Shown: piece by piece, positions 27,511 to 32,542 of the stretch | Position numbering within the stretch: the stretch's first letter is position 1 | Layout of the letters: each line of letters starts with the position of its first letter | Assembly (NCBI GenBank): GCA_003251635.1 | Contig: QKEW01000016.1 | Location: 1 to 32,542 of the forward strand | Length of the DNA: 32,542 nucleotides | Direction: 5' to 3' | Source of the DNA: a bacterium | Lineage (GTDB): Bacteria > Patescibacteriota > Minisyncoccia > Moranbacterales > GWC2-37-73 | Program-made: the position numbers and the translations under genes | The notes under the pieces: model-generated | Told to the model about the DNA's origin: nothing | Databases searched by the model: none | What the model saw: only the letters and a program-made list of their open reading frames with translations

Positions 27511-28401
27511 CTACCCCCTATTCAAATAAACCTTAACAAAACTGCTTTTCAATTCAGCGCCTTTGTCCGGTAGGGCCTCGGCATCCTTTTCTTGCGCCAA
27601 TTTGAGCAAATCTTCAAGATTTTTTCTGATGGCTTGTATTTGGGGATCATTGGCCTCGCTTTCCACGATCAACAGTTTATCATTAGCCTCGGCATAGGTC
27701 TTCACGACTCCGGCTGGATTTTTAGCGTCAGCTTCTTCCAAAACTTTTTCCATTGAATCGTGAAAATCCACCAAAGCTAATGCCAGCATGGAAAATCCAT
27801 TGCGCTTAAAAAGTTCTTGAGTAATGGGACGCACTTTTTCAAAATCCAAATGAGCTTCCTTGAGGTCGCCCGAGTAAACATTGTCTTTGGCTCCATTGAT
27901 TATGCTTTCTATTTTCTTCAAATCACTTTCAAAACCACCATCAAATCGAAAAGAAAACGGTCGATAGCTTGAATATTTTTTTTCAAAGACAGCGTAACTT
28001 TTCACCAAATTTTCATAATTTTCAATCGATTCAGCTCTTTTTTCTTGGCCAGTATTAAAAAGTGTTTGCTTGTAATGGCTGTTCATGGCGTTGAAATCTT
28101 CAAGGAAAAACTTCTTGCTGAAAAAAATACTAGCCCAGGATCCGCCTATCAATATTATCAAGATCAATAACAAGAAAAAGAGCTTAGTCCATTTGCCACT
28201 AGCAACACCCTTTCCGACCGTACTTACTTTGAACGGCTTATACAAAAGACAAAATCCTGTCAGGGCTGTTACCAAAGAAATTAAAGCCAAGACATAAAAA
28301 ACGATACTCCAAGCGGTGGGTAGCCAAAAAAACGCCAGCACAAAAAGTATGCTCGCTAAAACCAATCTGATCCCTCGATCAAAAAATCCCTCGTTTTTCA
28401 T
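27511..28401 (-). CDS. DUF2892-like (YgaP-type) membrane domain fused to a third TM and helical domain
   Basis: FFDRGIRLVLASILFVLAFFWLPTAWSIVFYVLALISLVTALTGFCLLYKPF. Confidence 0.7.
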   Translation of the reverse strand: MKNEGFFDRGIRLVLASILFVLAFFWLPTAWSIVFYVLALISLVTALTGFCLLYKPFKVSTVGKGVASGKWTKLFFLLLILIILIGGSWASIFFSKKFFLEDFNAMNSHYKQTLFNTGQEKRAESIENYENLVKSYAVFEKKYSSYRPFSFRFDGGFESDLKKIESIINGAKDNVYSGDLKEAHLDFEKVRPITQELFKRNGFSMLALALVDFHDSMEKVLEEADAKNPAGVVKTYAEANDKLLIVESEANDPQIQAIRKNLEDLLKLAQEKDAEALPDKGAELKSSFVKVYLNRG

Positions 28402-28485
28402 AGTTTTTATTTATAAAGTTAAATCCTGACTATACTACATCCAATTCAAACAGATTCTTGCAAAAAACTCGGCTGAAAACTATCC

Positions 28486-28803
28486 TCAATTTAATCTCTT
28501 TTTAAATAAATTTATAAAAATAGATATTAAAAAACCAAAAAATAAAGCGTTCAGGATGAATGTAAACACAGACACAAAGATTACGCCAAACCATCCCAAA
28601 AAACTAAACACGTAAAACAACGGGAAAGCTATAATACTTGCAGGCAAAATAGGCACAAGACAAAAAATTCCATCTAGATCAGAAAAAAACATTGGACACA
28701 CGCCATAGCTAATCACAAACAAAAATATCTCGGATACTAAGGCTATTATCACCCCCACTTTAAAAGACGGGCGATCAGAAAAAAACTTTTTTATTTTCTC
28801 CAT
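28486..28803 (-). CDS. Small membrane protein, hypothetical
   Basis: 105 aa, hydrophobic segments. Confidence 0.65.
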   Translation of the reverse strand: MEKIKKFFSDRPSFKVGVIIALVSEIFLFVISYGVCPMFFSDLDGIFCLVPILPASIIAFPLFYVFSFLGWFGVIFVSVFTFILNALFFGFLISIFINLFKKRLN

Positions 28804-28895
28804 ATTTTATTTTTAAATAATTTTCTATTTAATTATAGCATAAAAATAAATCCGACTAGATATATGGTCCTTGATTCAATACTGTACTCAAAAAA

Positions 28896-28980
28896 ATCAC
28901 AACCAACTAAGAGGCTTTTGTAAGCCTCTTAGTTGGTTCGAATTTCATCAGCACGAGATAATATGGAAAGTTCGAACTGG
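28896..28980 (-). repeat. ~80-nt structured repeat/terminator, copy 1
   Basis: AACCAACTAAGAGGCTT-TTGT-AAGCCTCTTAGTTGGTT (17-bp perfect stem, 28901-28938) plus palindrome AGTTCGAACT; T-tract on minus strand. Confidence 0.85.
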
Positions 28981-28985
28981 AATTG

Positions 28986-29381
28986 CTAATCCACTTTAGA
29001 TTTATTTGAGTTTTTTACTCGTAAAATTATATAAACAGGAAAAACTACCATGAAAAGCCAACCAATTATTGAAATTATTTTTAAAAAGCTTTCGCTTCCT
29101 TGAATTATAATTAACGGAACAAAAGAAATAATAGGCATTATTCCAAAAACACTCACTAAAGATAGGGATGTTTTTAGTGGAGAAAAGCTGCCCGAATCAT
29201 ATTTTCTTAATAATATATTAGCTACGATAAATGAAAGTATGGATGTAATTCCCAGAATAATTATTCCCGGTAAAAGCTTGGATGCATTATAAGTAAAGGA
29301 AAAAGGTATAAGTATAACAATAAGAATAGGAAAAAAAATACTTAAAAAGAAAATAGTAAATTTAGTTACGAACAAGTTCAT
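28986..29381 (-). CDS. Small membrane protein, hypothetical
   Basis: 131 aa, four hydrophobic segments. Confidence 0.7.
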   Translation of the reverse strand: MNLFVTKFTIFFLSIFFPILIVILIPFSFTYNASKLLPGIIILGITSILSFIVANILLRKYDSGSFSPLKTSLSLVSVFGIMPIISFVPLIIIQGSESFLKIISIIGWLFMVVFPVYIILRVKNSNKSKVD

Positions 29382-29543
29382 ATCTCAAAGATTAAAATTA
29401 TATTTCAATTTTACCACAAAAGTTCGATTTAGCCTTGTCCCCACGCAAAAACAAGATTTGAGTTAAATTTGTTTTTATCCTCATGCAATAGTTTGCTTAG
29501 CCAAGAAAAGTCCTCGACTCACTTATTGCAGCGTCAGATTTGG

Positions 29544-30083
29544 TTAATTAACTTTTTTTATCTTCATAATCATTTCAATTTCTGGAATAATCTTGCCGCT
29601 TATTGGCATTTTATATTTCTCATCAGAAAACCTTTTACCAGAATAAACAAAACCAAGTTTTTCATAAAAATTTATAGCCTGCTTATTGTAATCAGCTACA
29701 TGAATTATAATCTCTTTCTTATTATTAAAAAATTCCAAGCATCTCGCCCAAAACATCTTCCCTGTTCCATGCCGCTGATAATCCGGCAAAACATAAATGG
29801 CCTCTAGTTGGTTAAAATCATCATTTATTATAGCCTTGCATAAACCAATAACCTTCTCGCTGTCTTTTGCTACTAAGAAAATTCTATTTTCAAAATTGCT
29901 CTCGATTTCCAAAATTCTTTTTTGAATAGAGTTCTCAGAATGCCTGTTTTTGAATTTTTCTTCAATATCTCCCAATGTAATTCCTACTTCCCTATTTGGA
30001 TATGTAGAAAGCCATGTCTTAAAAAAAACATCTTGTATGCCTCTAACATCTTCTTTCCTAGGTTTATCTATTATTATGTTCAT
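29544..30083 (-). CDS. GNAT family N-acetyltransferase
   Basis: LEAIYVLPDYQRHGTGKMFWARCLEFF...INFYEKLGFVYSG. Confidence 0.9.
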   Translation of the reverse strand: MNIIIDKPRKEDVRGIQDVFFKTWLSTYPNREVGITLGDIEEKFKNRHSENSIQKRILEIESNFENRIFLVAKDSEKVIGLCKAIINDDFNQLEAIYVLPDYQRHGTGKMFWARCLEFFNNKKEIIIHVADYNKQAINFYEKLGFVYSGKRFSDEKYKMPISGKIIPEIEMIMKIKKVN

Positions 30084-30255
30084 ACATTATAAAGTCTTAT
30101 TTGATATTTTATAATACAATATCATCTTAACAAATTATGATATTAAACAAAAACATAAAAAAATTCCCAAGGACGGTCCCCGGTTTGACTCCGTTTTCAG
30201 TAAAAAAACAATATTTTGATCCTTTCTATTTTTTATTGCTAACTTTTCCATAAAT

Positions 30256-30576
30256 TTAATTTTCCAATGGATAAATATCAAAAGCCACTTCTTCATAGGG
30301 GTGAAGCGTTTTCATTTTTTCAACAACATCTTTGAGAATTTTTCTTGGCACCACAACTTCAATTCGTTCCTCTTCAACTTCTTCAAGCTTACCAGCTTTG
30401 CCAATTGTTGGATTTGAATTCTCATTGCCACGGAATCTTCCAATGCCACGTGATGAAAATGAGCAAAAATCATAATTACCAATTTTTCCCGCACCAGCTT
30501 CGCCAAGTGCTTTCCTTACAACATCCACATGAGAAATTGGAACAAAAACAACAAGTTTTACATTTTTACTTTCCAT
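30256..30576 (-). CDS. NIF3/YqfO-type PII-like domain protein
   Basis: GAGKIGNYDFCSFSSRGIGRFRGNENSNPTIGKAGKLEEVEEERIEVVVPR...LHPYEEVAFDIYPL. Confidence 0.8.
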   Translation of the reverse strand: MESKNVKLVVFVPISHVDVVRKALGEAGAGKIGNYDFCSFSSRGIGRFRGNENSNPTIGKAGKLEEVEEERIEVVVPRKILKDVVEKMKTLHPYEEVAFDIYPLEN

Positions 30577-30580
30577 AAAA

Positions 30581-31063
30581 TTATCGCTTATTTAAATTTT
30601 CTTCAAATTTTTCACTGGTTAAATCAAGTAATTTTCCGTCTCTAGCTATTGGCAAATTTGTCATCTCCTTACCCATCCATCCCAATGGAACAAATTCATT
30701 TGCTTCTTTTTCAGAATCAAATTCAACCTCTACACGAATCAGGCCTTCAAATTTTCCATGATAAATCTGTATAGCAATATTTGGCATTTCAGAAATTACA
30801 TACTTATCACGTATAATCGCATCTGAAGCCCTTGCCTTTAACAAATCAAACTCTTCTTTTGATATCTCTTCTTTTCTCGTGTTCGCTCAAGTCCAGATAT
30901 TTCAGTTTTATGTTCATAAAAATATTTATCATCAACTTTCTGAATACGAGTTTCTGTTCCATTTTCCCTTTCCAAAAAATACCTCTCGTAATGCAAGGGC
31001 TCTAATCCTTCCAGACTTGGAAATTCTTTTATAAAAAATTTTCGTTCAATTTCGTTTTTCATA
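30581..31063 (-). pseudogene. CYTH-domain protein interrupted by a -1 frameshift
   Basis: ORF 1 MKNEIERKFFIKEFP...RIQKVDDKYFYEHKTEISGLERTRE joins, in the -1 frame, KEEISKEEFDLLKARASDAIIRDKYVI...IQIYHGKFEGLIRVEVEFDSEKEANEFVPLGWMGKEMTN. Confidence 0.8.
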
Positions 31064-31159
31064 TATTTATTCAAAAAAGCTCTAATATATGAATAGTAGC
31101 ACTGATTTACCCCATATTCAAGGGAAAAGTCGGTTCGATTCCTCAACCTTCAATAAAAT

Positions 31160-31182
31160 CAAAAAACTCCCAAATGGGAGAT
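31160..31182 (-). terminator. Rho-independent terminator
   Basis: Minus strand CTCCC-ATTT-GGGAG-TTTTTT downstream of the 31272-31889 gene. Confidence 0.75.
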
Positions 31183-31271
31183 TTTGATTTGCACGGGCTA
31201 GTGAATGACATTAGCCTGCCCGCAAGCTCTTCGCGCTAGCGATGGCGACCAAGGAATTGTTTTGTGTGAAA

Positions 31272-31889
31272 TTAGTCTATAAATTTAAAAGTTGAAAGAA
31301 TTTGCTGTTGTTCTTCCGATAGGTCAGCGGAACCATAAAAAATTAGAGCATACTTCTTTGTTTTATAAGCTACATTGATTTGAACATATGCAGGTAAACA
31401 AAGGTCTGGACCATCACAAAGACCTTCTGAATCACTGAACTTTCTCGCGGGAATGCCACCTATAAGAATCGAGTCTACATACCCAGCTTGCGTATTATCA
31501 AAATCACTACTTTCCTCTCCAAAAATTATTTCAAGGTAGGTTTCATTTGTTTCTTTTGTTTTTCCTAAACGAAAATATCCACCTCCATCTGCCTTTACTA
31601 TTAACACAGAAGGATAATTAAATTCGAACCCATAAACTTCATTTCTATAGGTTTGCCATTCGGCATTTTCATTAATGGATGATCCTGGCGAGATGCCTCT
31701 ATCATTAGGAATTGATGTATCATCAATTATATCTATATCATTTTTTACATCTTCAACTGATGTTATTTTGCCCGTTTCTATTTTTTCAACATTGTTCTCC
31801 TTTCCAGCAAACCAAATAGAGCTACCTATCAATACTGCAACCAATACAAATATTCCAATCGCAATTTCTGAAGCTATTTTTTTATTCAT
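31272..31889 (-). CDS. Exported/membrane-anchored hypothetical protein
   Basis: N-terminal TM (IAIGIFVLVAVLIGSSIWF) then linker and soluble domain YGFEFNYPSVLIV. Confidence 0.75.
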   Translation of the reverse strand: MNKKIASEIAIGIFVLVAVLIGSSIWFAGKENNVEKIETGKITSVEDVKNDIDIIDDTSIPNDRGISPGSSINENAEWQTYRNEVYGFEFNYPSVLIVKADGGGYFRLGKTKETNETYLEIIFGEESSDFDNTQAGYVDSILIGGIPARKFSDSEGLCDGPDLCLPAYVQINVAYKTKKYALIFYGSADLSEEQQQILSTFKFID

Positions 31890-31968
31890 TTTATTTTTGA
31901 AGAAAATTATACCAATATTATACCACGAGTTCTAAATTCCTACTTCCCGTACCGAAAAGCACAAAAAA

Positions 31969-32053
31969 TCAGAACCAAAAAAGAGGCTTTTGTAAGCCTC
32001 TTAGTTGGTTCGAATTTCATCAACACGAGATAATACTGGAAGTTCGAACTGAA
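31969..32053 (-). repeat. ~80-nt structured repeat/terminator, copy 2
   Basis: Near-identical to 28896-28980, including aagaggcttttgtaagcctcttagttggttcgaatttcatca and AGTTCGAACT. Confidence 0.85.
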
Positions 32054-32067
32054 ATATTTATGAATTA

Positions 32068-32542
32068 TCAACAAGAAATATCCTGGGAACTCATAGTGAG
32101 TAAGAATATTATTACTGATATTATTAGCACAACAAGTATTGATGCCCAATAAACTTCTCTATCTTTACGAAAATAAGTAAGAATTTTATATATAAAACAG
32201 GCATAAATATAGTTTATAAAAAAATATGGAATCCAAAAAATAAGTGCAAACAAGAAGGCAATTGTATTTGAAACAGAAAAACCATCTCCTTTAATAAAAA
32301 ATTCCTCAAAAATATATAGCAAGACAGGTTTAAATCCACCACACAACATAAGATATATATATGTTGGAACAAATGTTGATATAATTATCAATAATATTAT
32401 CTTTTTTTTATTAAATTTTAAAAATCTCTCTTTTTCAAATAATCGCTCTTTTGTTTTAAAAATATAGCGCGAAACAAAATCTAAAAATTTAAAAAATCCC
32501 CATATAATTAAAATTATTCCAATAAAAATAACTATTAGTATA
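32068..32542 (-). CDS. Membrane protein, hypothetical (N-terminus off the window edge)
   Basis: The reading frame stays open upstream of the track start (TTG 32391) to the window end: ...FIGIILIIWGFFKFLDFVSRYIFKTKERLFEKERFLKFNKKKIILLIIISTFVPTYIYLML. Confidence 0.7.
   Translation of the reverse strand, partial: ILIVIFIGIILIIWGFFKFLDFVSRYIFKTKERLFEKERFLKFNKKKIILLIIISTFVPTYIYLMLCGGFKPVLLYIFEEFFIKGDGFSVSNTIAFLFALIFWIPYFFINYIYACFIYKILTYFRKDREVYWASILVVLIISVIIFLLTMSSQDISC

Noticed and set aside
28930-28960. GGTTCGAATTTCATC as a tRNA T-arm fragment
   Set aside because: Only the TTCGAA core matches; no acceptor or anticodon arm nearby, and the long hairpin plus T-tract explains the sequence better.
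28896-32053. Interpretation of the ~80-nt repeats as integron attC sites
   Set aside because: Position just after stop codons is suggestive, but the ends do not fit RYYYAAC/GTTRRRY and no integrase is visible; kept only as a structured repeat.
1-32542. CRISPR array, prophage or transposase
   Set aside because: No regularly spaced repeats, phage structural genes or transposase-like ORFs were seen.

Overview
AT-rich chromosomal window that looks like a Patescibacteria/CPR genome (inference from gene style: short genes, sparse SD sequences, CPR-type small proteins). Nearly all genes are on the minus strand. Positions 1-22 kb are mostly recognisable genes: a subtilisin-like protease (truncated by the window edge), a CBS-domain protein, ftsX-ftsE-prfB with an RF2 programmed +1 frameshift, a ZIP-family transporter, a reverse rubrerythrin, tRNA-Thr(CGT), a four-subunit 2-oxoacid:ferredoxin oxidoreductase, an aminotransferase, an Mqo-like FAD oxidoreductase, a proteostasis block (degenerate HtrA, membrane protein, ClpB, HtrA), ferredoxin, PpiC-type isomerase, a FtsB-like protein, a ferric-reductase-like membrane protein and a membrane-tethered ferredoxin. 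Positions 22-32.5 kb are an accessory region of small genes (NUDIX, HD, deaminase, EgtD-like methyltransferase, HEMLH protein, GNAT, CYTH, small membrane proteins). The signals most worth following are: (1) a five-copy palindromic promoter motif, ATAATACGTATTAT fused to TATAAT and followed by TTACC; (2) two unannotated promoter + short ORF + terminator units with mutually exclusive RNA pairings, resembling transcription attenuators, one with an aromatic-rich peptide; (3) an HtrA paralogue that has lost all three catalytic residues; (4) a prfB frameshift site preceded by a GC hairpin; (5) a partial tRNA-Thr duplication interrupted by a GC-rich double hairpin; (6) an ~80-nt structured repeat directly after two small membrane-protein genes; (7) a promoter-bearing partial copy of the HD gene; (8) a CYTH gene split by a -1 frameshift.
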